Source of the DNA: Xiphias gladius
Taxonomy: Eukaryota; Chordata; Actinopteri; Istiophoriformes; Xiphiidae
Assembly (NCBI RefSeq): GCF_016859285.1
Contig: NC_053416.1
Span: 16,820,501-16,884,500 of the forward strand
Length of the DNA stretch: 64,000 nucleotides
Direction of reading: 5' to 3'
In this document: one piece after another, positions 52,136-64,000 of the stretch
How positions within the stretch are numbered: the stretch's first letter is position 1
How the letters are laid out: each line of letters begins with the position of its first letter
Position numbers and translations under genes: made by a program
Notes under the pieces: model-generated
The model's database searches: none
What the model saw: only the letters and a program-made list of their open reading frames with translations
What the model was told of the DNA's origin: nothing

Positions 52136-53679
52136 CCATGTAAATTTTTTTGAATCCTTGAAATCAGCTAGAGAACATTTTGATAAAACCTTGATCCACT
52201 ATCTCATAACTCATAATTAAAACTCATATCTTTTGCTTTGTTAGTCTGGCATTACTGTAGCTGAAACCTTTCATTGGTTTCAGATACAATAATGCAATTG
52301 TATGAATTCAGTGTTATCCTTAAGTGAAGCTAGCTGTGATCGTTTCTATCAAGCAGGGACAAGAGCATTTAGTGTTAAAGTCATTGTTCTTAATTTTGAA
52401 CAGACCTCTACAGTTCAATATGATTTACAGTCAAATGATCATGTCTTATTACACCAGAATTTGATATGTCATAGGTGACATTCCAACACGTTTACAACAG
52501 AAGCTTTTTAAAATTTTTCTAGTCATGTTTTTGTTGTTCATTCCCATTCTGATTTCATGGTCTTGTCCTTCATATGATTTCAATTATTTTTCTTGAGAGC
52601 AGCTTGCAGATGTGGAATGCACATTCAGCCCAGGTGGAATAATTCAATAGATACTCTGTATTACATACATTTTTACTTTACTCTACCCAAAAGGACAGGT
52701 TACAAATAATCTAAAATATTTAAAAATGTGTGTTTGCTCTGGTAAAAAAAAATCTGCTACTGAAAACATTCAGTAATTCCCTGATCTGTGCTACCAGACA
52801 AACACATGGCCTTCAGTCTGAGGGTTTTATTGTTTTTAGTGGTATATTTGATGGTTTTTATTTTGCCTGAAAAGAAAACTGTTGCAAAGTAATTTTGAAG
52901 TGATAATGGTTGCATAAGTGCAGTGTTTTCATGCTGGAATTCAATGATGTAAGAAGAAAATGGATATGTACTATTGTGCAAGAGGTTGTTTTACATGTCA
53001 GTTTTCCACAGTTTTGCACCAGTCACAGTAATGGCTGTTATAATCCATGCAGTAAGTAGGCATTCACTGACCTCATCGCAGACTCACAGAACTCTTAGGT
53101 AATTTATCAGAAACACCTTTTTCCCACTTGTAAAAGTTCACAAGACGAAGGATAATATGAATGTGTTTAGGTAAGTGTTTACTTTTCAGCTTCTGTCACC
53201 ATTTTTTCTGACAAATAAACTTTCTGCCTTGGTCTGCTTGTGTTTGCACCATCTATTATAAGACCACAAAACCCTGCCTCAGCCCCCCAGGTACTATCTT
53301 GCATTGCCTTCTTAATACACGCATCAAAATAATCCTGGTCACACACCCTCACCACTACCTTTCTCTTCAATCCTAAAAGAATTTGGCATCAAGAGAAGAG
53401 TCAGAAGTGTGTGTACAAAAGCAATGAACCACTCCAGATTCCCTTATGAGTCTGATCAGGTGATTGATACATAATCAAAATGAGTCCTATTTAAATCTGT
53501 CAGCACAGTTTAAACTATATGCCGGGAGAAGATTTTAATTCACTTTATATAGACACAAATGTAAGCTAGAGAATAGCCAAAAATACTCATAATCAAATAT
53601 GAGTACAGAACATCAAGACTGCCATAAAATAAATACATCATCAGGAAAAACCACCAAAAGGAGCAACTGATTTTCTATT

Positions 53680-54065
53680 GCACTTTCATAAAGTGATAAA
53701 GAGACATATGACAAAAAAGAATAGTCAAAGTTGAAGCAGCAGAGGTATCCTGACTTTAGTCCGTACAGGTCAACTTCCAAAAACACTGGATGCTACTGGA
53801 TTTCCCATAACGCCACTTGATAGCATCTTTCATTAGAACTGCCCTGTCCGGTTATGCAGACGTTGTATTAAAACTCCACACCCCCAGTCTGTAACGCAGA
53901 CGTTCTGTTATAACTATGACATCATCAGGGTTTGGTTTTTTTTTTCAGACTGGTGAGCTCCATCCAGAGCCACAACGACTGTTTTGTCAGTTAGTAGTAC
54001 TCCTTATGCCGAGTAAACTGAATTTGGTGTGTAAAACTGGTGGAGTGCTCCTTTAAGATTCTTTT
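53680..54065 (+). repeat. Dispersed repeat, family A, copy 2
   Basis: Runs from TTGCACTTTCATAAAGTG to TAAAACTGGTGGAGTGCTCC. Contains paired GCAGACGTTGTATTAAAACT and GCAGACGTTCTGTTATAACT half-repeats. See copies at 7500-8284 and 48600-48800. Confidence 0.65.
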
Positions 54066-57000
54066 TTATCGTTAATGTTACTTTGATCGGTGTCCAAAGT
54101 TAATCCCCATTTCTAATTGTATATTGTATGTTGTTTCTTTTTCTTTTGGAAATAAAAGTTCAAACATCACTACTACCTCTTTGCTTTCCGGGGCTGTTAA
54201 TCCTAATCTTGGTGATTTACACTGACTGACCTCATGGAGGCATGCACGCTAAAGATGTGAAAACGGTCTAATAATGTGACAAATCACTTCAAGATAGAAG
54301 ATAATTACACAATCCACATATGTCTGTAATTTATTTCCTATAAACATGGAAAGTTTTTCCAGAATTTCATTTTAATAAGCACAAAGTTAGATTGACTTTA
54401 TGTTGTAGAGTGAATCCAATAGAAATTCATGTCTGTTTATTTTTATTGGACTCTTCCTTACATTAACATCAACTCAGAATAAACGGACAAACAAAAAGGC
54501 TCAGTTATGCTTGTCCTCTGTAACCTCTTTTGCTCTTACCATGAAAAACTGATGAGGTGAGTTATTAACTGAAAACACATTTTATCCATGCTCTCAGTGA
54601 TATAACAGAATCTGGCAGGAGAGCCGGATACAGTGTCCAAAAGCAAAAATAACAAAAGACGTGGTGGAGAAAGGCATCGATGGTCTGTGTCTTAGACAGA
54701 GCAGTGTTTATATATCTATACGTTTTCTTCTGTATATTTGAATGCAGTACACTTTCACATCTGGAGCAGTCATAGCGGTGATCAAGCCTGATAAACCTTT
54801 GGGTAAGATTTGTTTGACTCTCAAATTGAGGGCTAACAGTTAAGCTTTGAGAATAACCCTGTGGAGACTCAGACACCAGATTTGGCTCAGGAAGAATAGG
54901 CCTGAATACCTCATCAACACTCCTCATTACTCAAGTGCCAAATGAGTTCACTGCAGACCGGACCTATTCATTATTTCTTTTGATGGACAATTGAACTGTA
55001 ACACAATTATCATGTAATCCTGGAGAGGCTTCGGATACCCTAGCTGACATCTGAAAGGAGGCCATTATTAATTGCAGATCATAACTGTAAAGTTGTCGTC
55101 GGTCTTCTTTATTCGTTTGAAACAAAAGATCTCACTGTGGTCTGTGTCTTTAATAGTTTACAGTCATTATAAGCATGTGTTTAAAATGATGACCTTTATG
55201 CTGAGTCGCTCAGGATAAGGGGAGGAAGACCAAAGTGTTCATGACATATATCCAGGTATTGTCCATGTTTTCTTGGCCAGATTCCAACCATCAGCTAAAA
55301 TGATCAGGGCCAACTTAATTAATGAGAGGGTAAGGGTGTAAAAAACAGAGCCCTTGATAGATTTCGGAAGTATTTTGATGAAGTATAAACTCAGGGGCTC
55401 TGCTGAGCACCTTAATCAGCTATGAAAGCAAACGCATCTATCAGACTTAATTAACTTAACACAATTTGGCTCCCTTTGAATCAAAAGACTGCCTGATTGA
55501 TTTGCAATGCTTCAGTTCCTCACAAACACTAACATCTGCGAGGAAGTACGTGCTGCAGCAGACGAGGATGCTTTATTCATACTTTTGAAATAAGTTGAAG
55601 TCAGCAAGACTGCACGATTATTGCAAAAGCTACAGAAAGTAAATCTGTATGAACTTTGACCTTAAACATTTCAATGTCTTTTCTGTAACATGCAGGAATC
55701 GATTCATTTTCTCTGACAGTACCACAAAGGAAGTGACATAGAAAACAAAAGCAAAACAGATTTGTTAATATCATAATAATGGCTAAGAGGTGCCTCCAAT
55801 CCTGAGCTGAGCCGTGACCCCGAGTCTCACATTTTCTTCACTTCTCACTGAATCTGGGCTACATGGGCAGCAGGGTGGACTACACATTCACAGAGAGCTG
55901 ACCGACTGCATGATTTATACCTACTGACTACCCCCAGCTGTTACACTTGCCAGAGCCAAGATTAAGCATGCATAGCTAAATTGGCCCGTGAGACAAATTC
56001 CAACATCCACAAAATGTGGACTGATAGGACTTCCATCAAAAATGACAGATAAAGATATTGAAACATGCAGTGCCAGATACAACATGTTTGTTGAAAATAA
56101 AACTGGTTTTAAACCTGAACATTTAATATCCATCTTTTGATGACCGGCATGGGAAAATGACAACATGAAAATGTTAATTACTAATTTAAGTTGGCAGCAA
56201 TAAAGTAGAACACCACTTTCTCATCCTTTTGACTGGAACAGCCACTGTGAATAACTAAGGGAGATACTGTCAGGTCCAGCAGCTTGCACAAAAATATTTG
56301 TGAGTAATGAAGGCATAAAAGGGAAGTGCGTTTGTTTCAAAATATTGTTTCATGCCTTCAGTGAGAGACGGACAGAGCTGTCTGGCGCAAAGTGTGAAAG
56401 AAACACAATGAGTCATTGTGGAAGGGGAGGGGACAGAGAGAGCATGTCAGGAGTTCACAGAGAAAGGGAAGCAATATTTTTCTGAAGTGCCCACTCAGTC
56501 TAACAAATCTGCAGTTGCACACTGACTGAGTCATGGGAACCACAGTGATAATTTGACACCTGTTGATCAAACCGGCCTGCGGACAGACTGCACACAGTGC
56601 TGCTGAGCAAATCGACTGTTTCTGGGCTTAGGGGAGCTCTTTTCCACAACCAGGCTACTTGTCTATGTTATTTCAAAGTTTAAATGAGTTTTTGGTGGCA
56701 CCAAACTAATTATTGAGTATGCTCTAGGCTACATCCTTTGCTCTGTGTTTTGGAAATATAGATGTCCTTCAGTTTCCTGGCCAACATTTAGATCCACCAG
56801 TACAATCCTACACATCTTAACAACATTGCAAACCCCACAACAGAAATTCAAAACATTTAACTGAAGATATGTTTTTCATCTTGTTTTGATTTGTAGAATT
56901 TACAATGGGCCCTCTGACAGCCAAAAAAAAGGTTTGCAGGAAAAAATGTAGATTCAATAGGCATATATTTGCAGCTATGTTGCAATATACCCATTGTGTT

Positions 57001-57099
57001 GTCAGTTACTTCAAATTGCTTTTTCATTTTTGCAGTTAACGGAATTTGTTGGAAATTTTTTTGGATTGTTTTTCTGCAGTTTTGTCAATTTTCTCAAAT

Positions 57100-57725
57100 G
57101 GTTGTTAAAATTAAAAATTGGGCATCCCCTAAAGCAAATTTTGGCCACTTGGGGGCAGCGGCACCAAGTTATATACACGACACTGACATAACAATCACCT
57201 TTTCAGTTGATATGGCTCATGTGTTAGCAAACAGTTGCCTATTACACATCCAGCAGGTACAGAGCAGCATTGCCATTGTCGTGTTTCTAACAACCTGGTG
57301 AATGTAAGTCTTATATCATCTCTTCTTTAAATCGGTTTTTGGTCTCTACCAACTCAAGAGAAAAAAAATATCTGGCTCTTCAGCGGCTACGTGCTCCAGT
57401 ATGTTCGCTGGCTAGTAGCCAACCTTGTCCCTCTGCTGTTTGATGCTTTGCAAGTAGTGCACAGTGAGTTTTTTGAGCTTTTTTACTGAGAGTAGCTGCT
57501 GCTACTTGGGTTAAAAAAAAAAAAAAAAAACTATGAGAACAATGGGAGTGGACCAAAACAGTAAAGCTCTGTATCAAACTTTGAAAACAATGAGCTCAAA
57601 GACATTACAGAGCTCCATTGAGGGGGAACTGCAGATTCAGGTGATAATTCTGTCAGCAACACTTTTTGTATAAAAGCAGTCATTTGATCGTTTGTTAATA
57701 TAAAAATATTGATAATAGTAGCTTT
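57100..57725. repeat. Probable dispersed repeat
   Basis: GGCCACTTGGGGGCAGCGGC (57141-57160) and the closing AAAATATTGATAATAGTAGC TTTAA are phrases typical of a common fish element. A run of 18 A at 57513-57530 divides it. The boundaries are estimates. Confidence 0.45.
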
Positions 57726-59529
57726 AACATTGGTTAACCAACATTTTAACACTGGGTTTTTGTCACTGGTTTGAAGGGTAATTAAAAATCATACTGTATA
57801 CACAGTTAAATGAATGTTAATAATTCACCCGGCCAACAATTTCCATAGTGTGACTGTTGAATGGATTTACGCAGGAAGCTGTGATTGCTTTGCAACTCAA
57901 AGAGGAATTTCTCTATGGCACAGAACAGGAAGAGAGCACTGTTTTGCCAGTACACATAGAAGTAAAGTTTCAGTTTCTCGCAATATCAGACGGTGGAACA
58001 AGTGAAACGCTGTTTCATCAGCTTCTATACGTCATACTAAATGAGCTATAACTTATCAGAAGAGAGATTTAACTGAAACATGTAAGGACAAGGTGTTATG
58101 CGGCAATAATATCTCACCTATTAACTGTTTAATTTTTAGGAAAAAGCGGGTGTGAGACGGACACGACCAGTACTGTGCACCATGGTCTCATCGAGGTACA
58201 ATAACTAACAACAAACAAATTTTTAAATACTGGCGCTGGGAAAATATTGCATGTGTGTATGAGTTTAGGGGTGAAGGGACTTTCAACTTCTGCTTTTGAT
58301 TTCCATTGTCTCTGATAACATTTCATCTCCAGCAGGAACACAGTTTATCCGGCCTTCCGGAGCTCCATTAAATGGAAGCCTTGAGGCGAAGACGGTGTTA
58401 GGACCGCTCTGCTGTGACCAGCATGTGGACCAAAGATGAATCAGCAAATCGTTTTCAAAAACAACTATGAGCTCTGAGCCACATGCCTGTCTCAAATACG
58501 TGTCCCCACTGTCTTACTATGTTTGACTCTATGCAAATGACTGCAACACAACAAATCAGACAAAATGCTGACTGGTGTAAAACACTGAAAAAACTTTATG
58601 GGTTAAAACTGTGAGCAGAGGTACTAAGTGCATTCAGCTACATCAACAATGACCACTTTAAAATACAAATACTTCTGGTATGTGGAGTTGTTAAATGTCA
58701 TTAGGCTATGATAACAAACCAAATCCTGTGGCTGTATAAAAATAGCTACAGTAGGTCTATATTCGACATCAGAAAGAAAGGAAGGCTGTTTTCTCACTAA
58801 CCAACACACAGTTTTGACAAAGCTGTGTATTTACTAATGCAATGCTTCTTGCTAATTCAAGCAAAGAAAAAAAACAACATTCAAACAGTCAGATGTATAT
58901 ACAGAAATCATACGAGAACCAATACACTTTAAATAAGGTGACAAATCCTTAATTTGTATTTACAATAAATATGTTGATCATATAACATCCTTAAAAAAAC
59001 CCTTTACATTCTAAAGAGAACGTGGCCCCTTGTCCAGCATATGCTAAAATACAAATTATACTCATATAGTTAAGCAAAGGGTTTGTTTGAGAAATATTGA
59101 TCCCAAAAGCGCCACTGAGTCTACAAAGTCTCAACCCACCGACTCAGAGCTAGATACTGAGGCCGTCTCCGGCTCTAACCTCTATACTCCGCATTCACAT
59201 TTACCTTTTGTTGCATTTTGTTTAGAGCTTTCAACTAAATCCACCCAATCTAATAATGTTTGAATTATGACAGGTGAAGGCAGAACTATCTTCCAGTTTA
59301 TGACCAAGACCACCACCCTGCTATAGCCTTTGCTCTGAAACCCAATAATTAACAATTAAAAATAAGTGATGATTAAAACATGAGGGAAAATGATGTATGA
59401 ATTAACTGATAAGCAATAATAATATAAATGAGAAATTCCACGATTATGACGCAGTCAACATGCATGACTGAAGTAGGTACTGTATGTCAACCATGTACTT
59501 ATGGGGAGTATCAATATAAAGAGCGACTA

Positions 59530-62419
59530 TTAGGGTGAACACAGGCCTTCAGTCTGCGTGGGATTTATGAAAGTCACCACCTCCCGAATGCCGTCTTCAC
59601 AAATTGTGGTCTGAGGAGCTTTACTCAGATTTTCTCCCTCCTCTTTAAATTTTTTCCATGTCTCTGAAAAATGAATTAATGTAATTTCATTACAATTCTT
59701 TCAGTCACATTAAAATAAATCTAAAAGTCTAATAAATTACCCAGAATACAAACATATATATGCATCATAAAATCATTTTTAACATACCTTCATCAAGTGT
59801 TGTAAGCATTGTGTAATTTTCTGGATGATCCATGATATCTTTTCTTTGCACATCACCGATTTCCATTAATTGTAAAACACCTGGATGAATGAAAAATCCA
59901 GATGAGAACCAAACACTGGTGTGTCAATACTGTATATTTGTCCTGAAGAAATATTTTTGGCATTTTGGAAAATACTCTTAATTACTTTCTTGACGAGTTA
60001 GATGAGAAAAAAATCGATACCGCTCTCCTGTCTGTACACTAAAGATAAAATTATGGCCAGCATACAGGAGGTTAGCTTAGCAGGGCATAAAGACTAGAAA
60101 CAAAGGCAAACAGCTAGCCTGGCTCTGTCAAATGGTAGAAAATTCACCTACCAGCACCTGTAAAACTCACTAATGACCACTTGATACGCCATTTGTTTAT
60201 TGCTTACAGATTGTTGGTTAGCTTCTATCCCGTTTCCACTCTTTATGCTAAGTTAAGATAACCAGCTGCTGATTCTAGCTTCATACTAAATGGACAGACA
60301 AGAGATGCGCATCCATGTTCTCATCTAACTCTCTGCAAGAAAGCAAATATGGAATTTTCCTGAAACGTCAGACTATTCCTTTAATATCGGTCCCACCAGT
60401 GGTTACAGTACCTTCTACAGACTTCCATACTTGCACTTCAACTTCAGCAGTACTTTGTCTTTCAATGGCAATGATCTTAACCGTGTTCGGTGAGTCAACT
60501 CTCAAAGATGATTCTACTTTATACACCAAGAGGCTATTTTTAAATCCAAGATAGCACTGGGTCTGGTTACTTTCAGCTTTACTCTCTAGAGAGCAAAAAC
60601 AGAAGGAAGTTGTGTAGATGATGTACATATACAGCCAATCAATATCATATCGCTATAAACAGTTCATTATGTTATGAGCCACGTTTGACTACCTGGACAA
60701 GTCTTGCAGCACTTTCCCACTAACTTCATAGGATGTTGGCATGGATACTGGCTGGGGCAAGTGATCCGTTTGCAGTCCTGGATGCCATCAGTACAAGTGC
60801 ACAGGATGCATTCCAGGACCTTCCCCAAAACTGGGTGCCACATGTCTCCATGAGAGTACGTCTTGCCATTGTATAAACATGCTGAGAGAAATGGAAAACA
60901 TCTGAGCGTTGTGCTGCATATGGAAATGATCGAAAAGTCGTGAGGAAGATGTCCATAAAATCAAACACCTATAACGGATCTCTCTGTTTTTACAAAGTCT
61001 CACCTCTTTGGTGTTTCCTCTGCAACAAAATCTTCACAGTGGTCTCTGAAGCCCCTTTGAGGTTGAGTTTACTCAGGCTCAGGCCACTGGGAGAAGTCCT
61101 GACCCTGGGTGGAGTGGCACGGTCTGACCGCGCCTTGCTTGGCTCTCCAGAACACTGGTCGACTGAATGCCTCTTTTGTAAACAAACATATAATAAAATG
61201 CAGTTATCTTTCATCTATTCAGTTGTTGGCTTTACTTCCTTCTTCCCAGAGTAATAGCTGAAGGAGCATCATATTTAGGCAAAAATCTAAACGGTTCATA
61301 GCTTGGCTCCAGATCACTGTGTCACTGCCCAGATCTCAGATTTTTTCAAAAATTCAAATAAAACGACATTCCAGCTTAGTCTGATTATCAGGCCAAATAG
61401 TCCATGATTCTTGAGTGAAAGTTATTGTTTTTAATGATCACAGCGAAATGGATGTCTCAGTACTAATGTAAACAATGTGATGCCAAGTTGAGCATATTAT
61501 CCTTGCAATTTCTCAAGGGAAAATAAACGATGTGCTTGTCCTTTTGCACAGGGAGGTAAATGGTCACGGTCAGCTACATAGCAGCTCCCCTAAAGATTGC
61601 AGTGACCTGTGTCACATTCGAGGACACTTCATCAGAGCAGACACTTGCCTGTGAGACTTGAAGCCAAGTTCTGTGAAAGTAAAGTGGCGTTACTCAACTT
61701 CAACACTTTGCTACCTTCCAGTACATTTAAATGTGTTTTCAGAAATAGGCAAGTTTCATGTGAAAGCAATGTCTAAGATATGTTAATTTTATGAGAAATC
61801 AGCAAGCACATACAACGCCTCTGTTCAGTTGCTGGTTTCCATCCTCAGCTGATGAGGACCCACTGGTGCCGTGATCTAAGGGGAAGAAAACACCAAAACC
61901 AAGCATGAGGAACTTGTAATTAACACAGAAAAACATGGCAGTCTGAGTTCATTTACATTAGGGCTGGGCTATAATTCAATATTATTGTATATCAACCTTT
62001 AGTGGAAATTTATCATAATGATATGATCATATTGTGATGTTTGACAAAATTACAAGTACATTGTAATTAAAAAGTTTTGTTTGCATTTTCCTAACATATG
62101 TGAATATTTTATCTGATTTATTGCTTTACATTTAAACAAAATTCAAAGCACTGAACAGTAATTTGACCATTTTAAGTATAAGTTTGCATCTATTTGCATA
62201 TTCAGTTTATCAATATCACAAAAATATCAGCCCTGAGCTACAGTTTAAATTCCTAAAAAATATTATTCCAAGTTGGAAACAGAGAAAGAGACATTTTCTC
62301 AGGTCGGAGCTTGGAGTTTGACTACCTTTACACACCAAACAGCAGGTATCTGGAACTGAAACTGGTGAGGAACAGAAGATTGGTTGGCATGTTTTCAAAG
62401 CGCAGAAGATGTTTCGATT
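59530..62419 (-). CDS. chrdl2: Chordin-like protein 2 (3' exons)
   Basis: Secreted BMP-binding protein with von Willebrand C (VWC) domains. Minus-strand exons in transcript order: 62419-62326, 61875-61814, 61172-61004, 60881-60693, 60585-60412, 59880-59788, 59663-59530 (TAA 59532-59530); all phases agree. The first holds the end of a VWC domain ([12 protein letters not shown]). Next comes an acidic/Ser-rich linker (RGVRHSVDQC, then [16 protein letters not shown]), then a complete VWC domain ([45 protein letters not shown]), then a C-terminal region ([15 protein letters not shown]). The linker and KILLQRKH segment match CHRDL2 more than CHRDL1. The VWC core lacks a few residues before the ECILCTC segment compared with human. 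The signal peptide, first VWC domain and start of the second lie beyond base 64000. Confidence 0.9.
59945..60382. repeat. Fold-back MITE, family B, in a chrdl2 intron
   Basis: Two inverted arms of about 190 bases. The left has GGAAAATACTC, GAGTTAGATGAGAAA, CTGTCTGTACACTAAAG and GGTTAGCTTAGCAGGGCATA. The right, reversed, has GGAAAATTCCATATTTGC, AGAGTTAGATGAGAAC, GTCTGTCCATTTAGTATG and GGTTATCTTAACTTAGCATA. It sits between exons 59788-59880 and 60412-60585, ending only about 30 bases from the latter. A partial relative is at 23067-23304. Confidence 0.75.
61967..62236. repeat. hAT-like MITE relic in a chrdl2 intron
   Basis: Starts TTAGGGCTGGGCTATAATTC and ends ATCAATATCACAAAAATATCAGCCCTG; the ends are inverted (AGGGCTG/CAGCCCT), with AT-rich ATATCA/TGATAT text inside. 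It resembles the common fish element starting AGGGCTGGGCGATA. Confidence 0.6.
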
Positions 62420-62649
62420 CTGAGAAAAGAAAGGGAGGGAAAGTTTCTTTTTTTTTTTTTTAATTCCAAGTATGTGCTCCAGAAGGTGAGGTTTAAGTAA
62501 TCCAATGTTTCTGCCTCTCTAGACCTGTTTACGTATTTATATGGACTCTTATTTAAGTATATGACTTGGAATAATAGAAACAGAGTCCACACAACATAAT
62601 CACAGTATCTTCTGAGATCTAATGTTCTTGAAATATATCAGCAAAAACA

Positions 62650-62858
62650 TAATGAGACCTTACGTTTATTTGGCTTTTGTCCCGAGCAATTTACATTTTC
62701 TTTCTCCAATGACAGACACACTCATACACCAGCGGTGGCAGAGCTGCTGTGCAAGGCTCTGGCCTGCTCATTGGAAACAATTAAGGGCTAAAAGACAGTC
62801 GAACCAGCAACCATATGAATAATGGTGATCCTGCTCTACCACCTGAGCCACCTCAGGG
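62650..62858 (-). mobile_element. tRNA-derived SINE
   Basis: Read on the minus strand, the head has a polymerase III A box (TGGCTCAGGTGGTAGAGC, core 62850-62839) and a B box (GGTTCGACT, 62805-62797) at tRNA-like spacing. The body then reads CAGCTCTGCCACCGCTGGTG and TATGAGTGTGTCTGTCATTG, a style typical of fish SINEs. The B box departs slightly from consensus, so it is probably inactive. Confidence 0.78.
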
Positions 62859-63129
62859 CAGCTAAAGACATGTCTTGAAAAACTCAAGACCACAGAGGGA
62901 TCCATTTTAAAAACTGTAGTAAATCATACTCATATTCCCAGTTTTTTCTGCAATACAAAGGAAACTTATGTCACAGCAATAAGCAAAGCTGTGAACATGT
63001 TGCATTGAAGTCAAGGCCTGAACAGAAACTGCAGTGCTCTAACAGTGAGAATGCAACAAGTAATTACTGACTAAGAGATACATGAAATAAATGTATCAAG
63101 CTAAACATGATTAGTACTGTTCTAAAATG

Positions 63130-63303
63130 TTTACTGGGAATCATTTTGTTAGGTTTATTGTTATGTGTAGTCTCCTTGGAGACTTAGAAACATCTGTTAA
63201 CAAACACCACTTAACAACTCATAAAATTAACTTCTCACATCATGACAACTCCAGGGTGATCACCAGCCGCGATAACTTGGCTGGGATTGTGTTCACCTTG
63301 TGA

Positions 63304-63369
<66 letters not shown>

Positions 63370-63760
63370 CGTCATGACAAAATGTGGTCCCGGAGACACA
63401 TGCTGTTGCAGGAACTCCCACAGAGGCAGTTTTAAGTACTTTGGCAGGTGTTTATATGTCTTACAGTCTGTCTGTGGAGAGATTCTGTTAGCATGATAGC
63501 GTCACAACTGTGCAAGGTAAAGTCACAAAACTTTACAGATGTGTAGTTAAAATCAAAATGAAGGCCAAGTTCGAAGATTGCCGAGGTATGACCCATGAGT
63601 ACCGAGGACTCATGGGTGAGAACGTCAACATGTGGATGGGCGTCGTGGCTGCTGTGATCCAAAAGCAAGATGGTTTTTAGTTTCAGTTTTGGCTTCACTT
63701 TGGCGTTCATCTCCAGTATCTGCCTTTTTGTTTTCTAAATCAAAACTTTCATCCATTCTC
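63130..63760 (+). repeat. Dispersed fish repeat containing a (TG)n(TA)n microsatellite
   Basis: A (TG)n run at 63307-63356 passes into (TA)n to 63369. The flanks (GGAGACACATGCTGTTGCAG, GATAGCGTCACAACTGTGCA, AAAACTTTACAGATGTGTAG, TGGCTGCTGTGATCC) read like a common teleost interspersed repeat with a built-in microsatellite. The microsatellite is certain; the family and boundaries are less so. Confidence 0.55.
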
Positions 63761-64000
63761 TTGTGCCAATCACAAACAAGCTAAGCCAACACACAAACCA
63801 AAGCAAGATGCTTTCACCAGCCACAGTATTCATAAATAAATGGAATTCAACAATACATTTCCACTTTGACTGCATATCATTAGCAGCAGAAAGTTAGTGG
63901 GCAGACATATTCTTCATGTATCTGCAGTAACATTATGCAGCAATGGCAACCTAAAACACAACACACACACAGACACAAAATTAACTTTAGAAAAATCTAA

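Larger units (their letters stand above)
51380..59529. other. Intergenic region between the 3' ends of xrra1 and chrdl2
   Basis: The genes converge on it. An AATAAA at 54151-54156 could end a long xrra1 transcript. It holds several dispersed repeats (listed separately). From about 54250 to 57100 and 57730 to 59529 I see no coding exon. The frames at 53179-53370 (-), 54565-54927 (-) and 57857-58051 (+) match nothing I know. Confidence 0.45.
62420..64000. other. chrdl2 upstream intron (to window end)
   Basis: No VWC-coding exon found on the minus strand. The stretch contains the SINE (62650-62858), the repeat and microsatellite at 63130-63760 and nothing else I recognise. Confidence 0.5.

Noticed and set aside
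54565-54927. 120-residue minus-strand frame starting MRSVDEVFRP
   Set aside because: No known family and no splice or promoter context; it lies between convergent genes without other coding signs.
57142-57160. CTCF-like CCACTTGGGGGCAGCGGC
   Set aside because: Part of a dispersed repeat; motif match is probably incidental.
57857-58051. 64-residue plus-strand frame after xrra1
   Set aside because: No homology recognised, ends at a chance stop, and lies just right of repeat-like sequence.

Overview
The window looks like a teleost fish chromosome segment, probably from a spiny-rayed (percomorph-type) fish. The evidence is compact multi-exon vertebrate genes with GT-AG introns, many (GT)n/(CA)n microsatellites, and numerous fold-back MITE and hAT-like repeats of kinds common in fish. 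Species cannot be named from the sequence. Most reading frames in the window are chance frames in introns or spacers; the real coding content lies in short spliced exons, which I joined by checking splice sites and codon phase.

Layout. (1) 372-3589, +: the 3' part of an EphB-type receptor tyrosine kinase, best matched to EPHB4; its extracellular and membrane-spanning exons lie left of the window. (2) 3590-14649: spacer with microsatellites, a 180-bp near-palindrome, a CpG-rich patch and repeats. (3) 14650-35189, +: a voltage-gated potassium channel beta subunit of the aldo-keto reductase family, best matched to KCNAB3. It has two candidate first exons (14650-14945 and 19746-20065) that end in the same splice phase and can each join the common exon at 30086. 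(4) 35190-41446: spacer holding a hAT-like MITE. (5) 41447-43100, -: a plasma-membrane-type sialidase (neu3) of 410 codons with a possible N-myristoylation signal. (6) 43782-51379, +: xrra1, a leucine-rich-repeat protein in 17 exons, divergent from neu3 and with an RFX X-box-like motif just upstream. (7) 51380-59529: spacer with repeats. (8) 59530-62419, -: the 3' exons of chordin-like 2 (chrdl2), a secreted BMP antagonist with von Willebrand C domains; the 5' exons lie to the right.

The genes do not form a shared pathway. In human, from memory, CHRDL2, XRRA1 and NEU3 lie close together at 11q13.4, whereas EPHB4 is on chromosome 7 and KCNAB3 on chromosome 17. The window therefore seems to join a conserved block to genes from elsewhere, with the junction between kcnab3 and neu3. 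The most interesting items are the second first exon of kcnab3 with a CTCF-like site between the two starts, the lipidation-type N-terminus of the sialidase, the X-box at xrra1, and the density of fold-back elements inside introns.
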